The notes beneath the pieces are model-generated. The model ran no database searches. It was not told where the DNA came from and worked only from the letters and a program-made list of their open reading frames with translations. 64,000 bases of DNA. Origin: Pseudomonas sp. WN033. Lineage in GTDB: Bacteria; Pseudomonadota; Gammaproteobacteria; Pseudomonadales; Pseudomonadaceae. Both the position numbers and the translations under genes were made by a program. Position 1 is the first letter of the stretch, and every line of letters begins with the position of its first letter. Shown piece by piece: positions 36,689 through 44,565 of the stretch. The stretch is taken from the NCBI GenBank assembly GCA_002287035.1, contig NSKG01000005.1, positions 62,001-126,000 of the forward strand, read 5' to 3'.

Positions 36689-37036
36689 GGCATTGCGCTG
36701 CCTCAATGACTGTAAAAATCGTAAAAAAGCCAATCGACGCTGGCACTTAGAGCAAAGGTAGTCCGTGGCCGGCACTGGGCTTTGTATTTTACTGACCAAC
36801 TCAAGTGGATAGTTGTGTGCAATAGAATCTGGGAAACCAAGGTATTCCGGATAATAAGAATCAAAATCAGCGTCGCAGAAGTCACACAGTACTATTTGCT
36901 CACCAAGAACTTTGAACAGATGATATTCATGCTCACCGTTTTTAAGCTCCTCCAACTCACTAGGTTCATGGCCACAGTCAAAGCACGGTGCAACTTCAAT
37001 TTCTGTCATCGCTTCGCTACAAATGGGGCACTGCAT
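36683..37036 (-). CDS. Zinc-ribbon cassette protein
   Basis: A 117-residue cytoplasmic protein with eight cysteines in four C-x2-C pairs: CPIC (residues 3-6), CFDC (18-21), CDFC (51-54) and CSKC (94-97). The first pair with the second, and the third with the fourth, could form two zinc ribbons. The middle (EHEYHLFKVLGEQIVLCDFCD) and the SYYPEYLGFP stretch recall a small group of hypothetical proteins seen in cassettes, but I cannot name a family. GAGG lies eight bases before the ATG. It is the first clear cassette of the array, next to the candidate core at 37080-37086. Confidence 0.75.
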   Translation of the reverse strand: MQCPICSEAMTEIEVAPCFDCGHEPSELEELKNGEHEYHLFKVLGEQIVLCDFCDADFDSYYPEYLGFPDSIAHNYPLELVSKIQSPVPATDYLCSKCQRRLAFLRFLQSLRQRNAS

Positions 37037-37079
37037 TTCCTAGCCTCTTCACAGTGATTAGATCGCACGCTGCGCTAAT

Positions 37080-37174
37080 GCATAACAGTTGCTTCGATAT
37101 AGTACGCAGGAAGGCGCCTTGTACTGGCCAAAAAATATCTTAATATTCATGAGGTTATAACTCCTCCGTTAGCC
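37080..37174 (-). other. Degenerate attC or attI-like site
   Basis: On minus GGCTAAC (37174 downward, containing the stop of the small upstream frame) and GTTATGC (37080-37086) could be the two cores. Between them are the palindrome AAGGCGCCTT and the pair AGTAC/GTACT, but the outer arms pair poorly. It may be a decayed attC or an attI remnant. Confidence 0.4.
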
Positions 37175-37294
37175 CAGCTGTATTAGTGCCGCATCGTCTT
37201 TTTGCCCCATCATTAGGATAGGCTTAAGCACAGGCGTTGGTGTTTGATCGCGTGCGGGTGATCTGAGGTGTGGGATCTGTCCTTGCTGGGCCAT
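37169..37294 (-). CDS. Possible 41-residue peptide next to the array
   Basis: An ATG at 37294 follows AAGGAGG with ideal spacing. It encodes 41 residues rich in Pro, Gln and Met (opening MAQQGQIPHLRSPARDQTPT). The stop TAA falls in a GGCTAAC core-like element. No family is recognised. A good ribosome-binding site is the main argument; it could also be a chance frame. The rest of 37037-37382 holds nothing else I can support. Confidence 0.4.
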   Translation of the reverse strand: MAQQGQIPHLRSPARDQTPTPVLKPILMMGQKDDAALIQLG

Positions 37295-37382
37295 GCTGAC
37301 CTCCTTGTCGATGTTGGTTTGAAGATAAACCGTTATCACGTAGAGGCCAAGTGCCATTTTGAAGTTGACCAGGCATTGCCGG

Positions 37383-37988
37383 TTAGCTGGGCAACAACAC
37401 CGCCCCCAGCTTCAACGCCGTTTCCGCCACCTCCTCCACCGGCTGGCGGTAGCCGCTGGCCATCCAGTGCAGGGCGATGTGGATCACCCCGCCCATGACG
37501 CCGGCGTGCAGTAACGGGTCGGGGATGTAGTCGTGGCGAGCGATGACGCGGGTGATGTCGTCGCTCATGGCTTGCAGTGAGCGGGTAATGGCGTCATCTA
37601 CAGCGGGGCTGATGCCGCGAATTTCCACCAGCAGCAGGTTGGCGGTCAAAGGTTCGGCCTTGAGTGCGGCGAAGTAGCTGCGCAGCAGTTGGCGGCCGCG
37701 CTCCAGTTGGTTGATGCCGGCGGCCTGGGCGGCGGCGGTGATTTGTTCGCGCAGGCGGGTGGCGGTCTGTTCGTAGCAGGCTATCAGCAGTTCGTCGCTG
37801 TGACTGAAGGATTCATAGAAGTAGCGTTGGGTCAGCCCGGCGGCATCGCACACCTGCTTGACCCCGGCATGCCGGTAACCCAGGCGTCCATAAACCTCTA
37901 CGGCGGCGTCGATCAACTGCTGGCGGCGCTGGGCTTTGCGCTCTTCGGCGGCTGAGCCACGGTAGCGGCGTTGACTGGTAGTCTGCAT
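37383..37988 (-). CDS. TetR-family transcriptional regulator
   Basis: A 201-residue repressor from the ATG at 37988 (GGGTGAAT upstream); a longer frame to 38024 has no site. The N-terminal helix-turn-helix covers about residues 22-65: RRQQLIDAAVEVYGRLGYRHAG then VKQVCDAAGLTQRYFYESF. The C-terminal ligand-binding domain is helical and ends VAETALKLGAVLL. It is divergent from a Baeyer-Villiger-type monooxygenase gene over 89 bases. By location it most likely represses the monooxygenase-SDR pair; the inducer is probably a ketone or similar substrate, which is inference. Confidence 0.88.
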   Translation of the reverse strand: MQTTSQRRYRGSAAEERKAQRRQQLIDAAVEVYGRLGYRHAGVKQVCDAAGLTQRYFYESFSHSDELLIACYEQTATRLREQITAAAQAAGINQLERGRQLLRSYFAALKAEPLTANLLLVEIRGISPAVDDAITRSLQAMSDDITRVIARHDYIPDPLLHAGVMGGVIHIALHWMASGYRQPVEEVAETALKLGAVLLPS

Positions 37989-38077
37989 ATTCACCCGGGT
38001 TATTCTGACAATCAGGATTGCCAAAGTGTAAGTGACAACCTAGATTGTCACCAGACCCATCGCTACGGACGTGGATC

Positions 38078-39556
38078 ATGAGCACACAACAACAAGTACA
38101 GTTCGCCCCGGAACCGCTCGATGTATTGATTATCGGTGCCGGCCTGTCCGGCATTGGCACGGCCCGGGCCTTGACCGCTCAGTGCCCGGACAAGCGCTTT
38201 GCCATTCTTGAAGCCCGCCAGGCCATTGGCGGCACCTGGGATCTGTTCCGCTACCCCGGTATCCGCTCCGATTCAGACATGTACACCCTGAGCTACAGCT
38301 TCAAACCCTGGACCGAACGCAAGGCGATTGCCGATGGCCCGGACATTCGCCGCTATATCGAAGAAACCGCCGAAGAAGCCGGGATCATCCCGCATATCCG
38401 CTTTGGCCACCGGGTTATCAGCGCCAACTGGGACAGCCCCAGCGCCTGCTGGACGCTGGAGGTGGAGATCAGCGCGGCGGACGGCAGTGTGCGCCAGGAG
38501 CAGTTGCAGGCGCGCATGCTGGCGGTGTGTGCCGGCTATTACAGCTATGCCGAGGGCTACCGCCCGAGCTTTCCCGAGGAACAGCGTTTTGCCGGGCAGT
38601 TCGTGCATCCGCAGTTCTGGCCAGAGGATCTGGACTACAGCGGCAAACGCATTGTGGTGATCGGCAGTGGCGCTACCGCCGTGACTCTGGTGCCGGCGCT
38701 GGCCGACAAGGCCGCGCATGTGACCATGCTGCAACGCTCACCCAGCTATGTGGTGTCACGCCCGCTGGTGGATGGCATCGCCCAGCGCCTGCAGCGCTGG
38801 CTGCCGCTGCCGGTGGCACATGCCTTGACCCGCTGGAAGAACGTGCTGGTCGGTATTTTCTTTTTCAATATGGCCCGCAAGCACCCAGACATGTTCAAGC
38901 GCCGGCTGCTGGACATGGCCCGCGACCAGATGGGGCCGGATATCGACCCGAAGCACTTCAGTCCCAGCTACAAGCCTTGGGATCAGCGCATTTGCGCGGT
39001 GCCCGATGGCGATCTGTTCCATGATCTGCGTGCCGGCCGGGTGTCGGTGGTCACCGATACCGTCGCCGGCTTCAGCGAGCATGGCGTGCGCCTTGAAAGC
39101 GGTGAGGAACTGCCCGCCGATATCGTCGTCACTGCCACCGGGCTCAAGCTCAACATGCTTGGCGACATGCAACTGAATGTCGACGGCAAGCCGGTCACGC
39201 CCGGCGAATGCATGGCCTACAAGGGCATGATGCTCAGCGATGTGCCGAACATGATTCTGACCTTCGGCTACACCAATTCGTCCTGGACCCTGAAAGCCGA
39301 GCTGACCGCCAACTACACCTGCCGGCTGCTGCGCTATATGGACCGCAAGGGCCTTAGCGTTGCCGTGCCCAGGCGCGCGCCCGAGGTGCAGGAAACTCCA
39401 TTCCTCGACTTTACCTCCGGTTATGTTCAGCGCGCTGCTGGGCTGCTGCCCAAACAGGGTGACCGCAAGCCCTGGCAGGTCTACCAGAATTACCTGAAAG
39501 ACAAGCTGACCATTCAATACGGGCGCATCGACGACGGCACCCTGGACTTTCATTAA
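38078..39556 (+). CDS. Baeyer-Villiger-type flavin monooxygenase
   Basis: A 492-residue FAD- and NADPH-dependent class B monooxygenase. GAGLSG (about residues 20-25) binds FAD, and GSGATA (197-202) binds NADPH. Between them is FAGQFVHPQFWP (171-182), which matches the Baeyer-Villiger fingerprint F-x-G-x3-H-x3-W-P. GGTWDLFRYPGIRSDSDMYT (51-70) is also typical of this group. The enzyme would insert oxygen next to a carbonyl to make esters or lactones, or oxidise soft heteroatoms. A ribosome-binding site before the ATG at 38078 is weak. An SDR gene follows after 14 bases, a frequent pairing in ketone or alcohol breakdown. Confidence 0.9.
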   Translation: MSTQQQVQFAPEPLDVLIIGAGLSGIGTARALTAQCPDKRFAILEARQAIGGTWDLFRYPGIRSDSDMYTLSYSFKPWTERKAIADGPDIRRYIEETAEEAGIIPHIRFGHRVISANWDSPSACWTLEVEISAADGSVRQEQLQARMLAVCAGYYSYAEGYRPSFPEEQRFAGQFVHPQFWPEDLDYSGKRIVVIGSGATAVTLVPALADKAAHVTMLQRSPSYVVSRPLVDGIAQRLQRWLPLPVAHALTRWKNVLVGIFFFNMARKHPDMFKRRLLDMARDQMGPDIDPKHFSPSYKPWDQRICAVPDGDLFHDLRAGRVSVVTDTVAGFSEHGVRLESGEELPADIVVTATGLKLNMLGDMQLNVDGKPVTPGECMAYKGMMLSDVPNMILTFGYTNSSWTLKAELTANYTCRLLRYMDRKGLSVAVPRRAPEVQETPFLDFTSGYVQRAAGLLPKQGDRKPWQVYQNYLKDKLTIQYGRIDDGTLDFH

Positions 39557-39570
39557 GAAGGAAGCGTTTC

Positions 39571-40395
39571 ATGCAATTGAATGACAAGGTTGCGGTACTG
39601 ACCGGCGCGGGCAGCGGGATTGGCCGCGCCCTGGCCCTGGCGTTGGCCGAGCGCGGCTGCCATCTGGCGCTGGCCGACATCAACGCCGCCGCATTGGCAG
39701 AAACCGCCAAGCAGGCCCGCGCTGTCGGGGTCCGGGCCAGTGAACATGTACTGGACGTTGCCAGGCGCGAGCAGATCGCGGCCCTGCCCCAGGCGGTCAT
39801 GGCCGAGCATGGCCAGGTCGATCTGTTGATCAACAATGCCGGGGTTGCGCTGGGTGGTGACTTCCATCAGGTCAGCGAAGCTGATTTTGACTGGCTGATG
39901 GCAATCAACTTCGATGCCGTGGTGTGCATGACCCGGGCTTTTCTGCCGCTGCTCAAACAGCGTCCGGTGGCGCGGCTGGTGAACATTTCCAGCCTGTTCG
40001 GGCTGATCACACCGGCCGGCCAGAGTGCCTATTGCGCCAGCAAGTTCGCTGTGCGCGGCTTTTCCAACGCCCTGCGCCTGGAACTGCGCGGCAGCCCGGT
40101 GGGGGTTACCGTAGTGCATCCGGGCGGCGTGGCGACATCTATCGCCACCAGTGCCCGGCTGGCCGATGATATCTCCAAGCAAGACGCCGCACGCAATCTG
40201 GAACGAGCCCAGCGCTTGCTGCGCATGCCGCCGTCCAAGGCTGCCGCGATCATCCTGCGCGGTATTGAGCGTGACAAGGCCCGGGTACTGGTTGGTAATG
40301 ATGCGCGCCTGCTGGCCTGGCTGGAGCGGCTGATGCCAACCAACTACTGGCGTCTGCTGCCGGGGCTCGCTCGCGAGCCGAGTCGCCAAACATGA
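39571..40395 (+). CDS. Short-chain dehydrogenase/reductase
   Basis: A 274-residue classical SDR. The cofactor loop is TGAGSGIG (about residues 11-18), NNAG lies near 89-92, and the catalytic Ser-Tyr-Lys set is Ser in NISSLFG (near 142), YCASK (about 153-157). The substrate loop begins HPGGVATSI. The ATG has GAAGGAAGCG upstream. It lies 14 bases after the monooxygenase stop, so both are one operon, probably under the TetR regulator. Together they could turn a secondary alcohol into a ketone and then into an ester. Exact substrate is unknown. Confidence 0.9.
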   Translation: MQLNDKVAVLTGAGSGIGRALALALAERGCHLALADINAAALAETAKQARAVGVRASEHVLDVARREQIAALPQAVMAEHGQVDLLINNAGVALGGDFHQVSEADFDWLMAINFDAVVCMTRAFLPLLKQRPVARLVNISSLFGLITPAGQSAYCASKFAVRGFSNALRLELRGSPVGVTVVHPGGVATSIATSARLADDISKQDAARNLERAQRLLRMPPSKAAAIILRGIERDKARVLVGNDARLLAWLERLMPTNYWRLLPGLAREPSRQT

Positions 40396-40542
40396 TTGGG
40401 CTTCAGAGGGCATGATTGCCTGGTATTGAGCAGGGTTTTACATCGGCCTGAGTCGACGGGGAACAAAAAGGGAACCTTTTCAGGAAACAGCCTGTCACAA
40501 GTGTGTAGTTTTTATCCATGCACATTTTGGAGGTGTATTCCT

Positions 40543-40761
40543 ATGAAACAGTCTCTTGTTGCCCTGATCTGTGCCGCCGCCTTTCTGGTTCTGGCCGGCT
40601 GCGCCAAGGATCACCTGATCGCCACCCATGATGGTCGGCTGATCGAGACTGACAACAAGCCGAAGATCGATGACGATACCGGCATGATCGAATACAAGGA
40701 CTACGAAGGCCGGGTCAACCAGATCCCCCAGTCCGAAGTGCGTGAAATCAAGGAACGCTGA
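40543..40761 (+). CDS. YgdI/YgdR-type small lipoprotein
   Basis: A 72-residue lipoprotein. A hydrophobic signal peptide leads to the lipobox LAGC (residues 17-20), with Ala-Lys after the Cys. The mature 50 residues form the small SH3-like YgdI/YgdR domain (LIATHDGRLIETDNKPKI, then YKDYEGRVNQIPQSEV). GGAGGTG lies upstream of the ATG at 40543; the longer frame from 40396 is not translated into any signal peptide. The function of the family is unknown; members are abundant outer-membrane lipoproteins, some starvation-induced. A terminator follows directly. Confidence 0.9.
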   Translation: MKQSLVALICAAAFLVLAGCAKDHLIATHDGRLIETDNKPKIDDDTGMIEYKDYEGRVNQIPQSEVREIKER

Positions 40762-40770
40762 TCAGCAGCA

Positions 40771-40795
40771 CTGCGGCGGGCATGGCCCGCCGCAG
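40771..40795 (+). terminator. Terminator after the small lipoprotein gene
   Basis: CTGCGGCGGGC (40771-40781), loop ATG, GCCCGCCGCAG (40785-40795), followed by GTTTCC. Very stable 11-base stem. Confidence 0.85.
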
Positions 40796-40968
40796 GTTTC
40801 CCCCTCCCTCCTCCCGCCCGGTCCCTGGCAAGCAACCCTGCTGCCAGTGCAAGGGAATAAAATCCGCGATTAGTATTTTTCTGCTATCACTACTATATAA
40901 CTAGTCGTCACCGCCGACCTGAACGGACGCGCCGCGACAATGGACCTGTTGAATGGAAACCCTCCCAG

Positions 40969-43548
40969 ATGATCCGCCAGCCTCTGCTTGGTGCGCTCAT
41001 CCTCGGCCTGTGCCTGACTCTCTCTACCGGGCTGCAAGCCCGTGAGCTGCGTGTAGGGGTCTATCACAACCCACCCAAGCTACTGCTTGACGAACAGCAG
41101 CAGTTATCCGGTATTTTTGGCGATCTGCTGCGCGCAATCGCCGCACAGGAACAGTGGACGCTGATCCCGGTGCCTTGTACCTGGCAACACTGCCTGAACC
41201 TGCTCGGCAACGGCGAACTCGACATCATGCCGGATGTTGCCTTCAGCGAAGATCGGGCGCTGGTGATGGACTTCCACCAGGTTCCAACCCTTTACAGCTG
41301 GTCTCAGCTCTATCAGTCCGGCAGGCATGACATCAACGCCTTTCTTGATCTGGACGGCAAGCGCGTAGCGGTTCTTGAAGGCTCGATTCAGCACCATCAC
41401 CTGATCCAGAAAGCGGAAAACTTCGGCATCAGCCCTGTCTGGCTGCCGACCAGTAGCCTTGAGCAGGGTTTTGAGCTGGTAGCCCAGGAGCATGCCGATG
41501 TAGTTGCGGCCAATCACTTCTATGGCGATAAGCATGCCCAACGTGCCGGCTTGCGTGCCACGCCCATCATGTTCCAGCCAGCCCAGTTGTTTTTCGCCAG
41601 CACCGGTGGCCGTCAAGACGAGGTACTGAGCCGCATTGATCAGTATCTGCGCGAATGGAAAGCTAACGACCCATCGCCGTTCTTCGACACCATGCGTGAA
41701 TGGGGCGCCATTCCTGCAGTGGACGCGCACGCATTAGCCGTTTCTCCACAGTTCTGGTGGACCGTTGGCATCCTGGCGCTACTGCTGCTGTTGGCTCTGA
41801 GCCTGAATTTTCTGCTGCGCCGCCAGGTCGAGGAAAAGACCCGCCACATCAAGGCCAGCGAAGAGCGCCTGAACACCATTCTCGACAGCGTAGAAGCCTG
41901 CATCTATATCAAGGATCGCAAACTGCGTTATCAGTACGCCAACCAGAAGGTGTGCAACCTGCTTGGCCTTTCAAGGGAAGAGATTATTGGCCGGACCGAT
42001 GCGGATTTTTTCGACGCCAAGGCTACCGAACACATCCGCGACAATGACCATAAGGTGATCAAGGACGGTATCAAACTGGTCGACGAAGAAGTCACCACCT
42101 TCACCACATTGGGAACGCCACACACGTTCCTCTCGGCCAAGCTGCCGCTGTATGGCCCGGATGACCGCATCTACGCCCTGTGCGGCATTTCGACCGACAT
42201 CACCGAATTGCGCCAGATCCAGGAGCAGATGCACCAACTGGCCTATTACGACCCGCTGACCAGCCTGCCCAACCGTCGCTTGCTGATCGACCGGCTGAGC
42301 CATGCCCTGGCAAATCACAAGCGTACCGGCCTGGAAGGGGCATTGATCTTTATCGACATGGATAACTTCAAGGTACTCAATGACTCGCTGGGCATGGATT
42401 ACGGTGATCTGCTGCTATGTCAGGTTTCTGAACGGCTGAACCAGCATGTACGCGCCACCGACACTCTGGCCCGCCTGAGTGCCGATGAGTTCGCGTTGCT
42501 GGTTGAAAGCCTGCCGGATGACGCCGAAGCCAGCCATCAGCTGCGGCGCCTGGGCCAAAAGCTGCTTGAGCGGCTGTCACAACCCTTCGCTCTGAACGAT
42601 AGCCACCATGTCACCAGCGCCAGCCTTGGTATCGTGATGCTATCGGAAGCCAGCGGCAGTGCCGATGAACTGCTCAAGCGCGCCGATCTGGCGGTAAACG
42701 AGGCCAAGAGCAGCGGGCGCAACACCATGCGTTTCTTCAACCCGACCATGCAGGCTGAAGTCAGCCGGCGTGCCCGCCTGGAAGCTGATCTACGCTACGC
42801 CCTGAGCCAACAGCAATTACGCCTGCACATCCAGCCCCAGGTTGACCAGCATGGCAGCCAGGTCGGCATGGAGGCTCTGGTGCGTTGGGAGCACCCCCAG
42901 GATGGCACCATTGCGCCCAGTGATTTCATCCCAGTTGCCGAGTCCAGCGGGCTGATCATTCCGTTGGGCGAATGGCTGGTCAGTCAGGCCTGTCAGATGC
43001 TGGCGCAATGGAGTTCGCACCCACGGCTCAGGCACCTGACTCTGGCCATCAACATCAGCCCGCGCCAGTTTCGTCACCCCAAGTTCGTCAATCATGTGCT
43101 CAATAGCCTGCGGGTCAGTGGCGCCAACCCCGCTCACCTGAAGCTGGAAATAACCGAAAGCCTGCTGATTGAAGACCTGGAAAGCATCATCAAGAAAATG
43201 AAGGGGCTCAAGGATCTTGGGTTGCGCTTTTCGCTGGATGACTTCGGTACCGGCTACGCCTCGCTGAGCTATCTAAAACGCCTGCCTCTGGACCAGATCA
43301 AGATCGACCAGTCATTTGTGCGCGATCTGCTGACCGATAAAAGCGACGAGGCCATCATCCGTACCATCGTTGCCCTGGGCGCAAGCCTGGAAATCGAGAT
43401 CATTGCCGAAGGGGTGGAAAATGAAGCCCAGCTGGCGCGCCTGAAACAGCTCGGCTGCCGGCTGTTCCAGGGCTATCTGTTCGGGCGCCCGGCACCGATC
43501 AATTACTGGGCAGCCGAGACCGCAAGCTCCGTTCCCCAGGGCCGCTGA
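40969..43548 (+). CDS. Periplasmic-sensor GGDEF/EAL protein, probable c-di-GMP phosphodiesterase
   Basis: An 859-residue inner-membrane protein. A signal peptide (residues 1-24) leads to a family 3 solute-binding domain (25-255, periplasmic). One membrane helix follows at about 263-285, then a PAS domain (295-410), a GGDEF domain (425-590) and an EAL domain (605-850). The GGDEF motif reads LSADEF near residue 504, so cyclase activity is probably lost. The EAL motif is intact (EALVRW near 634), with LDDFGTGYASLSYL and IAEGVE in place. I infer that a small periplasmic ligand controls hydrolysis of c-di-GMP. It is convergent with the DUF4344 gene. Confidence 0.92.
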   Translation: MIRQPLLGALILGLCLTLSTGLQARELRVGVYHNPPKLLLDEQQQLSGIFGDLLRAIAAQEQWTLIPVPCTWQHCLNLLGNGELDIMPDVAFSEDRALVMDFHQVPTLYSWSQLYQSGRHDINAFLDLDGKRVAVLEGSIQHHHLIQKAENFGISPVWLPTSSLEQGFELVAQEHADVVAANHFYGDKHAQRAGLRATPIMFQPAQLFFASTGGRQDEVLSRIDQYLREWKANDPSPFFDTMREWGAIPAVDAHALAVSPQFWWTVGILALLLLLALSLNFLLRRQVEEKTRHIKASEERLNTILDSVEACIYIKDRKLRYQYANQKVCNLLGLSREEIIGRTDADFFDAKATEHIRDNDHKVIKDGIKLVDEEVTTFTTLGTPHTFLSAKLPLYGPDDRIYALCGISTDITELRQIQEQMHQLAYYDPLTSLPNRRLLIDRLSHALANHKRTGLEGALIFIDMDNFKVLNDSLGMDYGDLLLCQVSERLNQHVRATDTLARLSADEFALLVESLPDDAEASHQLRRLGQKLLERLSQPFALNDSHHVTSASLGIVMLSEASGSADELLKRADLAVNEAKSSGRNTMRFFNPTMQAEVSRRARLEADLRYALSQQQLRLHIQPQVDQHGSQVGMEALVRWEHPQDGTIAPSDFIPVAESSGLIIPLGEWLVSQACQMLAQWSSHPRLRHLTLAINISPRQFRHPKFVNHVLNSLRVSGANPAHLKLEITESLLIEDLESIIKKMKGLKDLGLRFSLDDFGTGYASLSYLKRLPLDQIKIDQSFVRDLLTDKSDEAIIRTIVALGASLEIEIIAEGVENEAQLARLKQLGCRLFQGYLFGRPAPINYWAAETASSVPQGR

Positions 43549-43550
43549 GA

Positions 43551-44399
43551 TTACTGCCCGTACGCCTGGAGTCGGCGGGCACGCAGCGCCGGCAGCTCAG
43601 CCGCCAGCACCCTGAAATGCTCAATCAGCTCGTAACACAGGTTCAGTTCACCCTGCAGGCGGTTGTACCAGGCATCAGGAGCGCCGCAGGTTACCAGCCG
43701 CAGGCTGACCGGGCGCGGCAGTGGAAAACTGTCGCTGGCCCGGTTGGCTACCTGTTCAATCAAACCCGAGGCCTGAATCCGCGCCAGCAAGGCTTCACCG
43801 CCCTCCAGTTGTACCGGCAAAGGTCCATATTCAACCTGGATACGATGCCCCTGCTCCGCTGAACGGGCCCGAAAGTGTTCACTCAGCCAGGTCACCGCAT
43901 GTTCGACCTGGCGGTATTCCTCATCACAGTAGAATGAGCGCTCATCCGGCAGCCCCGTGACCTCCAGCACCCAGTCCAGGTTTTGCGGATCACTGCCATA
44001 GATCAGGCAGGCGATATTGTAGAAACGTTGATCATCCATGGCATGGCTGTCCCAGGCCTGAATGGCCTGATCCCGTTCCTTGGCGTAGCTCGATTCCAGA
44101 GACCAGTAGTCGGCCACATCGATCAACTGCAGGTATAAATCCTCGCGCCGGTGCTCGCCGTGCAAGAGAAACAATCCCATCAGCCCCAGGTGATCCGCGG
44201 CATCCTCTTCGCGCCCAAGCACAGGCAACTGCAACTCGTGGATCAGCAGGTGCCCCATCTCATGCAATAGCGTGAATTCGGCGTTGGCGCTGATGAAGCG
44301 TTCTTCGTCAGCCAGCAGCAACTCTGCGGGCACCTGCGCCAATGCCATGCTACTCCACACCCCCAGCCCAGCTAGTAGTCCCTGACCCCACACCCGCAT
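43551..44399 (-). CDS. DUF4344 metallopeptidase-like exported protein
   Basis: A 282-residue protein from the ATG at 44399, preceded by AGGAGG. The first 22 residues are a signal peptide ending MALAQ. The zinc site HEMGH lies at about residues 45-49 (LLHEMGHLLIHELQLPVLGREEDAAD), with the Glu of the EEDAAD stretch as a third ligand candidate. This pattern belongs to the DUF4344 group of putative metallopeptidases. It would act in the periplasm; no substrate is known. It is convergent with the GGDEF/EAL gene, with only two bases between the stops, and divergent from rimO. Confidence 0.85.
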   Translation of the reverse strand: MRVWGQGLLAGLGVWSSMALAQVPAELLLADEERFISANAEFTLLHEMGHLLIHELQLPVLGREEDAADHLGLMGLFLLHGEHRREDLYLQLIDVADYWSLESSYAKERDQAIQAWDSHAMDDQRFYNIACLIYGSDPQNLDWVLEVTGLPDERSFYCDEEYRQVEHAVTWLSEHFRARSAEQGHRIQVEYGPLPVQLEGGEALLARIQASGLIEQVANRASDSFPLPRPVSLRLVTCGAPDAWYNRLQGELNLCYELIEHFRVLAAELPALRARRLQAYGQ

Positions 44400-44565
44400 T
44401 CTCAAGCCTCCTGCCGATTAGTCTGGTAACCATAGCATCGCCCATATGGATGATGCAGCAGACGCACAGGACGAGTGGCAAGCCAGAAGGCTGGAACGCC
44501 GGGCATTGCACGGCTAGAATACGCCGTTTTTCATCCTTGGCGTCACGCCGCCCATGAGGTAAAGC

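Larger units (their letters stand above)
25798..37086 (-). mobile_element. Integron cassette array without integrase (CALIN)
   Basis: At least ten genes, all on minus, are cut into units by seven attC sites (26012, 26618, 27031, 27525, 34489, 35550 and 36611 onward). Each site has the inverse core (YYYAAC) close to or within a stop codon and ends at a G^TTRRRY-like core, with an imperfect palindrome between. Base composition is clearly more AT-rich than the flanks. No intI-like gene is present on either side in this window, so this is a cluster of attC sites lacking integrase. The left-most gene (25798) has no attC of its own. Confidence 0.9.

Noticed and set aside
37087-37382. Integrase gene next to the cassette array
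   Set aside because: No frame in this region or on either flank has tyrosine-recombinase motifs; the next gene is a TetR regulator.
40940-40972. Ten-codon leader peptide before the GGDEF/EAL gene
   Set aside because: The start has no good ribosome-binding site and the peptide has no recognisable pattern; it is kept only as a remark.
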